Shown here: in pieces, positions 22,156-35,119 of the stretch | Position numbering within the stretch: the stretch's first letter is position 1 | Layout: each line of letters opens with the position of its first letter | Source of the DNA: Misgurnus anguillicaudatus | Lineage: Eukaryota > Chordata > Actinopteri > Cypriniformes > Cobitidae | Assembly (NCBI RefSeq): GCF_027580225.2 | Contig: NC_073352.2 | Span: 5,024,501 to 5,088,500, forward strand | Reading direction: 5' to 3' | DNA: 64,000 nucleotides | Made by a program: the position numbers and the translations under genes | The notes under the pieces: model-generated | What the model was told of the DNA's origin: nothing | Database searches by the model: none | What the model saw: the letters and a program-made list of their open reading frames with translations, nothing else

Positions 22156-25100
22156 ATGGGCTCCATGTTTCGCAGTGAAGAGGTTTGTCTGGTGCAACTC
22201 TTCCTCCAGTCAGGATCTGCTTACAACTGTGTCAGTGAACTGGGAGAACTGGGAATAGTGGAGTTTAGAGATGTGAGATGTTTTCTGTATTCACCATTCT
22301 CTTTCAGTTAATAGCTTCCAGGATTCATTTGCATGATACGCAAAGTGTCTCAGCATTACGTTGGATTTCAAATGTCACGAAGCACGAGCCATGATCTGTC
22401 TTTAAAATGCTACCTTTATTCAATTTTTTTTATCTTAGTTGAATCCGAATGTGAATGCGTTCCAAAGGAAGTTTGTAAGTGAAGTGAGGAGATGTGAAGA
22501 GCTGGAGAAAACGTTTGGTGAGTCTCTCACGCCAAAACATTCATGATTCTCTATTTCTCCCTTTTTCTAACATTAGAAGATGTAAACAAAGTCTATTTAG
22601 GAAACCCAAGCCACTAGGAAGCCATTATCAGTCTTTATCGATTGTTAATTGGTTCTATTATATAGACGGTTTCAGCAGTAACAACATAAATAAGCGGCTG
22701 TCCTTGTCCGCACGTGACTTCCGGTAAACTCAGCTAAGAATAAATAACAACAAAGTTCTTTAAACTTAGTTTATTTATATAACAAGCAAAAACAAAACGT
22801 AGATTACCTAGGAAACCAAAACATTTGTTATTTTCGACGTGACGTTTGTTCAAGAGATCAGTTTAGCAACTTGTCAGACCATTAAAAAAACGTAACCGGA
22901 AGTAAAGTTCGGATCCAGACGTGTATCGCGTCAGCGCACGTGCGTCCGATGAAACCGTCTATAGGAGACGGGACTTCCATTGCCAAAGCGGACATTTTGA
23001 GCGTTGCATTTCACCCCATTTATAGTTATAGCAGTGCCGAATTTTGCTATATACAATATTGTTAAATAAACACAGATCTGGTAAAAGATAGTCCTAAAAA
23101 CAAAACAAAAAAATAATTCATCATAACACGCTCACTATTTACATTGCATACCATCTGTAAACTCTTGCATTACAACTTAAACATTTGTTTGTATTTCATT
23201 ATAAGGATGCTGTTATCGAACCAACTGTGGAAAATATACTTATTTGTACTTTAACTTTACTGGATTGGTACGGAATAATTCTGGGAACTATCAGCACAAC
23301 TATCAGGATACTTTGATGAATAAAAAGTTAAATAAATTTATCAAAACAAAGAAGAATTAATTTCAAATAAAAGTATTTTGTAACAACAATACACACTACC
23401 ATTTAGATTTTTGGGGTAATTTTTCTTTTTTTTTTTTAAATCATTTTTAAATTTGTATTACCTTGCACGAATATCTGCTTATGTCCAAACAAAATGTTTA
23501 TTTATGTTTGTATATGTATATAAATTTCCAAATAATTCCCATAAATTCCCGTTAAGTTTCCAATTTGGAATATTTTCAAAATTCTCCAGATTAAGTTCCC
23601 ATGGAAAGTTTCTGAAAAACCTTGCGCCCCTTTGCAAACCATTATTATGGCTGACATCATTTAGGACATGCAAGTGCTGCTGGTTAATGTTAAATTGAAA
23701 TTAAATGCTGCCAGATGTCTCTATCTTTAATCTGGAATTCCTTACATGATGAGATTACTTTTTAAAAGATAAATTCTCTTTCGCAATGATTTTTGTTTCA
23801 GACATACATCATGTTATGTAAGTAAAATTGAACGTGAATTCTGTTTTTATTTTTTGTTGAAAGTTTTTATACTGTCTTATGTTGTCTGTGTTCCAGTGTT
23901 TCTGGAGCAGGAGATCGTTCGGTCTCTTACTCAAACACTGCAGCCCCCCATTCCAACCCCTCCAGCCCCTCAGCCCAGAGAGCTGCTCACCATAGAGGAG
24001 GACAGCGAACGCTTAGCCCGGGAGCTTAGGGAGGTTCGTGTGTATTTGTGTGCTTTTTGACATTATAATTTCATTTTGTAAAAAAAATCAATTCTGAAAA
24101 GGGTCCGCTTATGGAAGTTCATGACGTCTTTCATTAGCAGTTTTTAATTTGTCCTCATGCAGGTATCCAGGAACAGAGACAGTCTGCGATCACAGTATAC
24201 TCAGCTATGTCAGTACAGAGGAGTTTTGAAACAGACCCATTCACTCACAGTATCACAGGTCAGAAAATCAAGGTTTTACTGCACAGAACACATTATTCCT
24301 GCATGTGCACCCGTCATTCAGACTCATGTATGCATGCGTTTCTGCATCTCAGGCACCGCTGGTCTCATTCGATCCGGTGGGTCTGACTGAGAACCGTCAG
24401 GACGTCAGGTTGAGTTTCGTGGCAGGTGTGGTTCACCCGTGGAAAGTTCCCGCTTTCGAGAGGCTGCTGTGGCGTGCTTGTCGCGGTTACATCATCGTGG
24501 ACTTTCATGAAATGGAAGAGAAACTTGAACATCCTGATTCTGTAAGACACAAAAAAATCACATTGATGATTGAATATTTAGGTTAACTGTTTGTGGCCCC
24601 ATGAATTACAGTATATATAGAAGTGAAATGCATTATATTTAAGGAAGACATATTATGCCCATATTATCCCTTACCAACAGACAGTGAGCGCTTTTGGTTA
24701 AAAAAGATCTGATTCCTGTGAATACATTCTGAAACAATAGTATATTTAGCTGGAAATTTAGATAAGCTTTTGGGTAAAATTAACCAGTCAGTCATTGGCC
24801 ATGGGCGGGGCTTTATCAGTGTGATATCACATTAAAGGCAGGGTGCATGATCTCTGAAAGCCAATGTTGACATTTGAAATCACACGCCCCTACCCCAATA
24901 GAATCTGGACTTTTTTTTTTATAGACTTGCCACACACATACGCAACCCAGGCAATGATTACGTTTAGTAGACATGCTGATTGGCTACAAGTGTTTTTTGG
25001 TAGTCGGCCCGACTACTTTGTAAAAGTGGATTTTTCCATAATATGTGCCCTTTAAGATTGTATTGGATTCATTGCATTGTGTTTTTGAATGACCACTGGT

Positions 25101-28100
25101 TGATTTCTCAGGGCGAGGATGTGCAGTGGACCGTGTTTTTAATCTCATTTTGGGGAGATCAGATTGGCCAGAAGGTGAAGAAGATCTGTGATTGGTAGGT
25201 GGTTTAGATGTGTTTTTCACATCAGCATAAGATCATGATGAAAACGTAAAAGTATTTTTTTACAGTCTAACAACAAGATCAGTTTTAATATGAAAGTTAA
25301 TTAGTATTCATACTAGTAATATACTGATACTTCATCCAAGTCAAAGAAAGCTAATTATTTTTACTTTGCTTTTTTATAATTTTATAAAGTGTTCGATCTA
25401 ACTTCACACAGGTTAGGTTTATTTAAAGCCAGGTGTATCTCATCACATTAGTTATGATTCGCCAATATTTTGACTATAACAGAATGCCCCATGTTACAAA
25501 GCTTTATACAATATATTGTTTAACATTTGAAACGTAGAAAACATATTTGTGACCCTGAACCACAAAACCATTGTTTTTGAAACCAAAGTTTTTGAAATTG
25601 AGATGTATCATCTGAAAGTTCAATTGATGTATGATTTGTTAGGATAGGGCAATATTTTGCCGGGATACAACTATTTAAAAATCTGAGAGTGCGAAATTAT
25701 CTAAATATAGAGAAAATCTAATGATAAATACTGAATTTGATTTATGTACGTTAGGAAATGTACAAAATCTCTTTATGGAACATGATCTTTACTAATGATG
25801 TTGTCATAAAAAATAGATAAGTTTGACCCTATTTGTGGCTATTTATACAAATATACCCATGCTACAGTACTTATGACTGGTTTTGTGTTTTTTGCTTTAA
25901 AATGTGTCTATGCTATCTATCTTTAATATAAATGCACATGTTGTTTATCTAATGTAGTTACACTTGTAAGTGTGGCTGAGGTGTCAAAATACTTTTTGGT
26001 GCCACTGTATGTCATTTTTCTATGTCTAGAACTAGTTCATTTTCTTAAACTGGTAAAATGAATAACGTTTCTTTTATTTCATATGACATGCAGCTTCCAC
26101 ACACAAACATTTCCATACCCTGAGAATCAGACAGAAAGAGAAGAAACTCTGAATGGACTGAGAGGAAGAATCGAGGACATCAAATCAGTACGTCACACTT
26201 TTATTAAATCTAAGGCATCTTTCATTTTATAAATGTTTTGTTTTATTCAATGACTCATTTGTTCTTTTATATTACCTTTTTTATTTTAATAGATTGTTAT
26301 ATATGCTTTAATCTTTCCAACATTTTAAGAATCTGTTCGACTGAAATTATGAAGCTGTCAAAAGAGCAGTTACTGTCTACTCATGTCACTGTTTTCTACT
26401 AGAGGAAGTAAAAAGCTTTATATCGTTGAATGTCCATCAGGTTTACGTTATTTCTCTGTTATGTTTGGGTCTTTAGGTGATGGGTGAGACTGAGCAGTAT
26501 ATGCAGCAGTTGCTGGCTCGAGCTCTGGGTCGTCTGCCTGAGTGGCGTGTGCAGGTTCAGAAGTGTAAGGCCGTACAGATGGTCCTGAACCTCTGCAGTC
26601 CATCTGTCACTGATAAGTGTCTGATCGCTGAAGCCTGGTGTCCTGTCAGCCAGCTGCCCGCCCTACAGAGCGCCCTGAGAGAGGGTGGAGTAAGTGTCTC
26701 CATTCACACTGAGTTGTTATATTGTGACTGTGAGATACACATGTGGCTTGCAGAAAGCAGTTTAATGTAGCAGAACATTTCTGTTTTATACCAAAGTCAC
26801 ATACTGGATGCAAATGATAGAAAGTGTCTGTCTGTCCATTGTAGCCGTCCGTCTGTCTAACGTATCTATGTGTTTATCCGTCTGTTTTTCTTATCCGTCC
26901 GTCTGTCTGTGAATTGTATCAGTCTTTTTGTCAATCTAATTCGTCTGTTTATTCATCTGTCTGTCTATTTGTCTCGTCGTCTGTCTGTCACTCGTATTGT
27001 TTTTTGTAAATCATACCCGTTTGTGTGTACTATCCGTGTGTCTATCCTATGCGTGCGTCTATCTAGTCTATCCATCTGTCTATTTATTGTATCTGTCTGT
27101 ATCCGTTTGTCTATCAGTCTATCCCAGTGCTTCTCAATTATTTATTGTCACGCCCCCCCCTAGGAAGAAGTAAACATTTTGCGCCCCCCAACTCTCTGCC
27201 ACGACTGTAAATAGTATAATTTGTCTATAAAATGACACATCTACAAAGCATTGTATCCTTATTAACATTAAATAAAACACAAAAAAAAGAAATATCAATC
27301 AACTTACAACAAAGAATAAATTTATTAACAATGTTTTTTAGTCTGTAACAGAAAAGACTTAAAATGCATAAATTTGCCTGAAATAAAAAAATCAATCCTT
27401 ATTTACAGTATATTTTTTTGACCATTTGATACTGAAAAATTTAATTAAATATAATCAATAAATAATAGTAAAAAATTCAAGCGGCTTATCAGTGTGTTTG
27501 GGGTGTAATGTCTTTAAGTGACGGTGCAAAAAAATCACTCCCTGAAAAAGTATTTCCCCCGGGGTCTCACGCGCCACCCCTGGTGTCGCTTCGAGCCTCC
27601 CTGGGGGTCCCGCCCCACTATTTGAGATGCACTGGTCTATCCTATCATTCTGTCTATCCGTCTGTCTATTGGATCTGTCTGTCTGTCTATCTTATCCGTC
27701 CGTCTGTCTGTGAATTCTATCAGTCTTTTTGTCAATCGTATCCGTCTGTTTATTCGTCTGTCTGCCTTTCGTCTGTCAGTCACTCGTATCGTTTTTTTGT
27801 AAATCATATGCGTCTGTCTGTCCTATCCGTGTGTCTATCCTACGTGTCTGTCTAGTCTATCCATCTGTCTATCTATTGTATCTGTCTGTCTATACATCTC
27901 TGTATCTGTCTGTTTATTGTATCCATCTGTCTATCCGTCTATCGTATCTGTCTGTCTATCCTATCAGTCTGTCTATCGTATCAGATTTTTTGTCAATCAT
28001 ATTCGTCTGTCTGTCTGTCTATTGTATCTGTATATTTATTGTATCTGTCTCGTCTGTCTATCCTTCTGTCTGTCTGTTTATTGTATCTGTCTCGTCTGTC

Positions 28101-31100
28101 TATCCTTCTGTCTGTCTGTTTATTGTATCTGTCTGTCTGTCTATCGTATCCGTCTGTCTGTCTGTCTGTTGTATCTGTCTTTTTATTGTATCTGTCTGTG
28201 TATCCTTCTGTCTGTCCGTAGCCGTCTGTTTATCCGGCTGTCAGTCTATCCTATCCGTCTGTCTATCATATCCATCTGTTTGTCTATTGTATCCGTCTGT
28301 CTATCCTATGCGTCTGTCTAGTCTATCCATCTGTCTATCCATCTGTTTGTCTATTGTATCCGTCTGTTTGTCTATTGTATTCATCTGTCTATCCATCTGT
28401 CTGTTTGCCTATTGTATCCGTCTGTTTATCCGGCTCTCTCTGTCACATTCGTCTGTCTGTCTGTCTTTTATACCTTCTACCTGTCGGTTGTATCTATCTG
28501 TCTGTCTATCAACCTATATCCTTCTGTCATTCTATCTGTCTTTCGGCCCCTCTGTTTTTCTCTCTTGTTGTTTATCTTTCTTTCTGTCCATCTGTCTATA
28601 TCTGTATATTTTAGATCTGTCTGTTTATCTGTCTATCTATTGTATCTGTCTGTCAATACATCTCTGTATCCGTCTGTTTATTGTATCCATCTGTCTATCC
28701 GTCTATCGTATCTGTCTGTCTATCCTTTCAGTCTGTCTATCCATCTGTCTGCCAATCGTATCAGTTTTTTTGTCAATCATATTCGTCTGTCTATCTGTCT
28801 GTCTGTCTATTGTATGTGTCAGTCTATCCTTCTGTCTGTCTACTGTATCTGTTTTTGGTCAATCCTATCCGTCTGTCTATCCTATCCGTCTGTCTGTTTA
28901 TTGTATCTGTCTGTCTGTCTATCGTATCTGTCCGTCTGTCTGTCTGTTGTATCTGTCTTTTTATTGTATCTGTCTGTGTATCCTTCTTTCTGTCCGTAGC
29001 CGTCTGTTTATCCGGCTGTCAGTCTATCCTATCCGTCTGTCTATCATATTTGTCTGTTTGTCTATCCTATCCGTCTGTCTAGTCTATCCATCTGTTTATC
29101 CATCTGTCTGTCTATTGTATCTGTCTGTCTATACATCGCTGTATCTGTCTGTTTATTGTATCCATCTGTCTATCCATCTATCGTATCTGTCTGTCCAACC
29201 TATCACTCTGTCTATCCGTCTGTCTGCCAATCGTATCAGTTTTTTGTCAATCATATTCGTCTGTCTATCTGTCTGTCTGTCTATTGTATCAGTCTGTTTA
29301 TTGTATCTGTCTGTCTGTCTATCCTTCTGTCTGTCTACTGTATCTGTTTTTGGTCAATCCTGTCTGTCTATCCGTCTGTTTGTCTATTGTATTCATCTGT
29401 CTATCCATCTGTCTGTCTGCCTATTGTATCCATCTGTTTATCCGGCTCTCTCTGTCACATTCGTCTGTCTGTCTAGTCTATCCATCTGTTTATCCATCTT
29501 TCTGTCTATTGTATCTGTCTGTCTATACATCGCTGTATCCGTCTGTTTATTGTATGCATCTGTCTATCCGTCTATCGTATCTGTCTGTCTATCCTATCAG
29601 TCGGTCTGTCCGTCTGTCTGCCAATCGTAACAGTTTTTTTGTCAATCATATCCGTCTGTCTATCCTTTCCATCTGTCTGTCTGTCTATTGTATCAGTCTG
29701 TTTATTGTATCTGTCTGTCTGTCTGTCTATCCTTCTGTCTGTCTACTGTATCTGTTTTTGGTCAATCCTATCTGTCTATCCTTCTGTTTGTCTATTGTAT
29801 TCATCTGTCTATCCATCTGTCTGTCTGCCTATTGTATCCGGCTGTTTATCCGGCTCTCTCTGTCACATTCGTCTGTCTGTCTGTCTGTCTGTCTGTCTTT
29901 TATACCTTCTACCTGTCGGTTGTATCTATCTGTCGGTCTATCAACCTATATCCTTCTGTCATTCTATCTGTCTATCGGCCCCTCTGTTTTTCTCTCTTTT
30001 TGTCTATCTTTCTGTCCATCTGTCTATATCTGTATATTTTAGATCTGTCTGTTTATCAGTCTATCTGTATCTGTCTGTACATCTGTCTATATCTGTCTGT
30101 TTATTTGTCTATCTATATCCATCTGCCTATATTTACTGTATGTGTATATCCATCTTTCTTTCTGTCTATTTATCTATGTGTTTTTTCGTCTATGCATCTA
30201 ATATTTATGTTTTTCTATCTAACAGAGGAAGAGTGGCAGTAGCGTGGACTCATTCTACAATCGTTTGCCGGCCACCACCTCCCCCCCGACCCTCTTCCCC
30301 ACTAATGCTTTCACTGCAGGCTTTCAGAATATAGTGGATGCGTATGGAGTGGCCAGCTATAGAGAAGTCAATCCAGGTAACATAAACATCTCTAGCAGAT
30401 GTTAGAAGTGGTCTGGAATACATACTCAACCGTTTTTCTTGCTTTCTGTAGCTGTATACACCATCATCACTTTTCCCTTCCTGTTTGCTGTGATGTTTGG
30501 GGATGTTGGTCATGGTCTGCTGATGGCATTAGCCGGACTCTGGATGGTTCTGGAGGAGAAGGATCCTAAACTAAGAAACAGTACCAATGAGGTATAAAGA
30601 TCAATTTGTTTTTACTGCATTTATAGTTGTTTAATAGATGGTAATAGTTTCTTGTGGTCTCTCGCGTGTCAGATCTGGCGTATGATGTTCGGAGGTCGAT
30701 ATCTGATTCTGTTAATGGGCTTGTTCTCCGTTTACACTGGAGCCATTTACAATGAGTGCTTCAGCAGAGGACTGACAACCTTCTCCTCAGGCTGGCACGT
30801 CCAACCCAATGCTGAATATTACAACTGGACGTACGTCACGCACACAATAATCCATCTACACTCGTGTGGATTAATATACTGCACATTGGTATTTAAATAA
30901 AAGCAAATAATTGTTATCTTTCTCTTTCCGTCAGTGAGAACACTTTTAAGAGTAATCAATATCTCTCACTGGATCCAAACATCACAGGAGTTTTCACCGG
31001 TCCATATCCTTTTGGAATCGATCCTGTAAGGGAATCAGATGGATTTCTTGTACATTTTATTTACACACACATTACATAGCATTGTCATTTTGATGGTTTC

Positions 31101-34100
31101 ACCAGATATTATGTTGTCTTTATTGTATTGTGCTGTTAAATGCTTATACGGCGTATGTTCTCATCTCTCTCAGATTTGGGGTATGGCCAATAACCACCTG
31201 ACATTCCTCAACAGTTATAAGATGAAGATGTCTGTTATTATTGGGGTTATCCACATGACTTTTGGTGTGTGTTTGTCTTTCTTCAACTACATGTGAGTAT
31301 GTTTGTAAACTTTGAAAGTAAATGCATATGCACATATGCTGCACCTTCCATTAGTGATTAAAATGATCTTTTTTTTGTCCATGAAATGCTGTTACATACA
31401 TATTTTTCCTTGTTCCTCCTGCTGTGCAGCCACTTTCGGGAAACCAGCAGTGTGTTTTTGGTGCTGATCCCGGAGCTGTGCTTCATGCTCTGTCTGTTTG
31501 GATATTTGGTCTTTATGGTCATCTATAAATGGGTGGTGTATGGACCTATGACCTCAAACTCCGCCCCCAGCATCCTGATCCACTTTATAGACATGTTCCT
31601 GTTTACGGAGAACAAGGACAACAAGCCGCTGTATGAGGGACAGGTGTGTGTTGTTCTAATGCTGTTATGCGGTACTGATACATTTCCTGTGAATGGAGTT
31701 TAATGGAAAATGTAATATGCAAATAATTGTTTGATGCTTCATTTGTTTGTACAAACTGAGGGAATAGTTTGCTCTGGTAACCAATAATATGTTGCAGATA
31801 AACTAGTTCACATGTGCTGAAGCATTTAGACTTCACAAGATTGACTTGTTTTTACAACTCATGTTTTGAATTATGTAAGGGTTGTTCTTTGTAAAGGGTG
31901 AGACATGGGTACAAAAGTATCCTAATATATGTGTGTGTGGTGACTCCAGCAATGTAAAATCCTACCACTTGTTTCTTTATCTTGACTTCACGCTTCTTCC
32001 ACAATGTGGTTCATAGTAATAAAATGAAATGAATGACATCTGTTTATCTCTAAAGATGATAGTGCAGAAGGTTCTGGTGATTGTGGCTCTTCTGTCCGTT
32101 CCTGTGCTTCTTTTGGGGAAACCAATTCAAGAATACATCACATATAAGAAGAAGAAATCTCAGCTGACAGTAAGACCTTGATCTTAATATTATGTCCTGT
32201 GTGTTTAATATCGGCCTCGTAACACATTTGTATGTTTTATCATGATGATCCTTTGCAGGGAGACAGACGTCCTCTACTATCAGAAAACGGCACTATAAAC
32301 GCTCAACATGGGGACGTGGAAAACAGAGAAGAAGAGGAGGTGAATAAAATAGGGGTGGTGGTGTTTATAAAATGTAAAATGCTATGGGGGAATTTTGGAA
32401 ATAGCATGGGTATATTTGTAGCAATAGCAAAAAAAACATTGTATGGGTCAGAATTTAGGATATTAAAGGTGCAGTGTGTAATTTTTAGAGGGATCTCTTG
32501 ACAGAAATGCAATATAATATACAAAGCTACATTATCATGTGTGTATAATAAAGCAATAAGCCCCAAGAAGCAGCGGGCTACCAGTGCATTTTATAACAGC
32601 TACGGGGCATTGTTAGGCACGACGCAAAGCTGTTATAAAATGCACTGTAGGCCCACTACCTTGTGGGGCCCATTGCTTTTATAAAATGGTTACTTCATAT
32701 GCATAATGTTAGCGGGATTTCATAAAATAAAACCCAAATAAGTTGTAATTATATAAGTACAAATATTACTCTTCCGCCAAATAAAGAAGTTCCTCAGAAT
32801 CAAGTGTGGCTGCAAAAGAGTGCGGTTCACAACCAACACAGACGCAGCAAAGACACAATGAAAATATGATTTAAGACTGTGGTGTTTATTTATATAAATC
32901 TACATTCATCTAATTTATACATTAACATTTATATCGTGCAACTGTTGAAGTGATGATCAAATGCTTGGAATCATGCTTAACTCTTTCCCCGTCAGCGTTT
33001 TTTTTTAAGTTGCCACCCAGTTTTAGTTTAATGCCTTACAGAAAAATGATCTTCTTTAAATAAACATAAAATATCAAATGAAAGAACAGACCATCCGCTT
33101 TCAAACAACAACAAAAGAAACATTTCATCCTACCTTCATTTGTTCTCTTATCACCTCACAAATTTTCAGTTAAAAGCGGATATAATTCCGAACTTTTGTA
33201 AGAGATCAGATTCAGAGCCTGATCAAAACATAGTGTTTTAGTGTTGAGTGAATGCATCAGTGTTTAAGTTCCACCAGTAGATAGCGGAAATATGAATTTG
33301 AGGTAGAAACTCCTCAGACAACGTTTTCTCTTTATTGACGAGATGACTTAACAATATTTATTGACATTTATCTGGATATCGCCATAATTGTGCAATTGTA
33401 GACAAATTAAAAATATTATTAAAGACTGTGGTGTCTATTTTCATAAATCAGTATGCAGCTACAGTGGCGCAGTGATACTTATGTAATGCGGTCTGAACCG
33501 TGGGTTTACCAGGGTATTTTATCACGGCTTAGAACCAATCAGAATCAAGAACCAGAACTGATCTATTTATAATAAATTGTTATATTTTCATTACCTTAGA
33601 ATGAGATGTTTTTATCTACATGCACGAGGGTCCCCTTACGTGGAAGTCGGCATTTTGTGCCACCACGTTTCTACAGAAGCCCTTAACGGACAAACATTTT
33701 TTGCCGGTGGTAGCTACTGTAGCTTCTCTATGCGTTTCAAAAGTGAGGGGAGAGCAGCGGGCTGAGCCGTTGGTTGCAATTGGCAATCTCACCACTAGAT
33801 GCTGCTAAAATTTACACACTGCACCTTTAAGTAAAGATAATGTTCCATGAAATATTGTCCTGTCCTAACAAACCATACAAACCATGTTTGTTTTTTTTGG
33901 TCCAGGGTCACAAATGATTTGTTGTTGATTCACTAATTCCTTTAAAAATACAATGCAAACAAGAGTTCTTGCAAGAAGCATTTAAACAATTGCACACAAC
34001 ATTGCATTATAAAAGTGTATGTGCTTACAATAATGTTCTTCTCTCTTTTTTGTGCCCCATCTTTTTCTGCTGGTGTTTAGGAGTTTGATGCATCAAATGT

Positions 34101-35119
34101 CTTCATGCACCAGGCCATTCACACTATAGAGTACTGTTTAGGGTGCATCTCTAACACTGCGTCGTATCTGCGACTCTGGGCCCTCAGTCTGGCTCATGCA
34201 CGTACGTGTGTGCTTGCATGTTTCACTGTTGTCATCATTACAGGGCAGTGTGTTTATCTCTTGTTGTCTTTTGTTGTGTGTGTGTGTTACAGAGTTGTCT
34301 GAGGTGTTGTGGTTGATGGTGATGAGGTTCTCATTCCAGCAGCTCAGTTATTTGGGCTCAATCATCATGGTTGTTATATTCGCAGCATTCGCTGTGCTGA
34401 CCGTATCGATCCTGCTGGTCATGGAAGGCCTGTCTGCTTTCCTGCACGCTCTACGTCTTCACTGGTAATAGAAAAACACGCAAGCACGTTTTTTGTCTTG
34501 TGATACAAATATGAACAATTCTTACATAAATTATTCAAAGCACATTATGTACGATTTTTGCGTTAAAATGTCTAAAAACCAACTAGCATATATTAGTTTG
34601 CATGTGTACTTGCATTATCCCAAATGTTTTCAACAATATTTGAATTAAGAGAGTTTGCCGTCTTCTATTAAGCCACATTTTGGGCTTTACATTATTATGT
34701 AATGGTTAGGCTTAGCTAAAGCCAGTAATAGGTATTTTTAGTAATAGGTATTTTTACTAGATACACATGTTAATGATTAACAGACAGACACAACGCGGAC
34801 TTTATATTGAGTTCACAAACAAACATTATTGACAAACCCAAACAAAAAAGCCCACACAGTTAATGGCAGAATAATATAATGCATGCACTGTAAAAGGTTT
34901 GGCCACAAACTTAACTTTATGCTTATATCACGAGACTGCTTTTCACCTAAATGAGGCGTTTTAATTTGTTTGTTTTAATTTCTGAATCAGATATGATCTC
35001 TTTTCTCTCTGTTTTTGTGTCTCAGGGTGGAGTTTCAGAATAAATTCTACAGCGGTTCAGGCTACAAGCTCACTCCATTTGCCTTCTCATCAATCATCAG
35101 CAGCTCCTCTCTCAACTGA
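22156..35119 (+). CDS. tcirg1: V-type proton ATPase 116 kDa subunit a3 (TCIRG1)
   Basis: Membrane a-subunit of the V0 sector of lysosomal/osteoclast V-ATPase; it forms the proton half-channels. 19 coding exons join in frame to 820 aa (human TCIRG1 is 830): 22156-22272, 22439-22517, 23897-24033, 24163-24258, 24353-24541, 25112-25194, 26094-26187, 26477-26689, 30226-30376, 30452-30591, 30673-30830, 30935-31025, 31174-31292, 31430-31643, 32056-32169, 32259-32339, 34081-34201, 34293-34464, 35026-35119; all junctions are GT-AG. The cytosolic half begins [18 protein letters not shown]; the membrane half starts near residue 388 ([20 protein letters not shown]). R723 in [13 protein letters not shown] and R787 in FLHALRLHW are the channel arginines (yeast Vph1 R735 and R799). 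Luminal sequons lie at N484 and N501. The start and the [14 protein letters not shown] tail resemble a3 more than a1/a2/a4. Synteny suggests the tcirg1b paralogue of fish; that letter is inferred. Confidence 0.95.
22661..22963. mobile_element. MITE with TATAGACGGTTTC termini (303 bp) in tcirg1
   Basis: TATAGACGGTTTCAGCAG at the left is mirrored by GATGAAACCGTCTATA at the right. It sits in the intron between coding exons 2 and 3. A diverged copy, with the shared words CAGCAGTAACAACATAAA and AACCAAAAC.TTTGTTATTTT, lies at about 45836-46240 in sqstm1 intron 1. Confidence 0.8.
22964..23896 (+). other. Rest of tcirg1 intron between coding exons 2 and 3
   Basis: AT-rich intronic sequence. A CTTCC/GGAAAC-rich stretch near 23520-23620 (repeated AATTCCCAT/AAGTTCCCATGG words) looks like a decayed repeat. 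No gene is recognised. Confidence 0.4.
25195..26093 (+). other. tcirg1 intron between coding exons 6 and 7
   Basis: AT-rich intronic DNA without a recognised element. The stretch around 25550-25900 (GACCCTGAACCACAAAACCA and neighbours) has the feel of a dispersed repeat, but I could not find its ends. Confidence 0.35.
26826..30224. repeat. GACA/GATA (Bkm-like) satellite in tcirg1 intron 8
   Basis: Almost the whole 3.5-kb intron is interspersed GTCT and TATC tetranucleotides on the plus strand (GACA and GATA on the minus), broken only by a hAT MITE (27125-27634). It has higher-order structure. For example, the stretch with TACCTTCTACCTGTCGG near 28470 recurs near 29905, and the block starting ATTGTATCCATCTGTC recurs several times. 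It produces long frames in all three plus-strand registers (up to 633 codons of Ser-Val-Cys-Leu-Tyr), but these are repeat artefacts: no domains and no independent start or regulatory context. The tcirg1 splice acceptor lies immediately after, at 30225. Confidence 0.9.
27125..27634. mobile_element. hAT MITE inserted in the GACA/GATA satellite (510 bp)
   Basis: CAGTGCTTCTCAA at the left and TTTGAGATGCACTG at the right are inverted, of the well-known hAT terminal type. A perfect 8-bp duplication GTCTATCC (27117-27124 and 27635-27642) is made of satellite sequence. It therefore inserted after the satellite had expanded. Confidence 0.9.
32463..33830. mobile_element. TTAA-flanked MITE in tcirg1 intron 16, with internal repeat
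   Basis: TTAAAGGTGCAGTGTGTAA at the left mirrors TTTACACACTGCACCTTTAA at the right, with TTAA at both limits. The inside contains pieces of a second repeat also found at 54798-55025 (words AAGCAATAAGCCCCAAGAAG near 32552 and GTGGCGCAGTGATAC near 33465), themselves separated by about 800 bp of other sequence. The same outer family is cut by the left edge of the window. Confidence 0.75.
34465..35025 (+). other. Last tcirg1 intron
   Basis: AT-rich intron of 561 bp with a short direct repeat GTAATAGGTATTTTTA (34724-34739, 34740-34755). Nothing else recognised. Confidence 0.4.

Noticed and set aside
27729..29630. 633-codon open frame (and several 100-250-codon neighbours) rich in Ser, Val, Cys, Leu and Tyr
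   Set aside because: It is a read-through of the GTCT/TATC tetranucleotide satellite. Similar frames exist in all three plus-strand registers, the composition is purely repeat-driven, and the region is a tcirg1 intron with intact flanking splice sites.
26826..30224. CRISPR array
   Set aside because: The repeats are four-base units without unique spacers, in a vertebrate intron.
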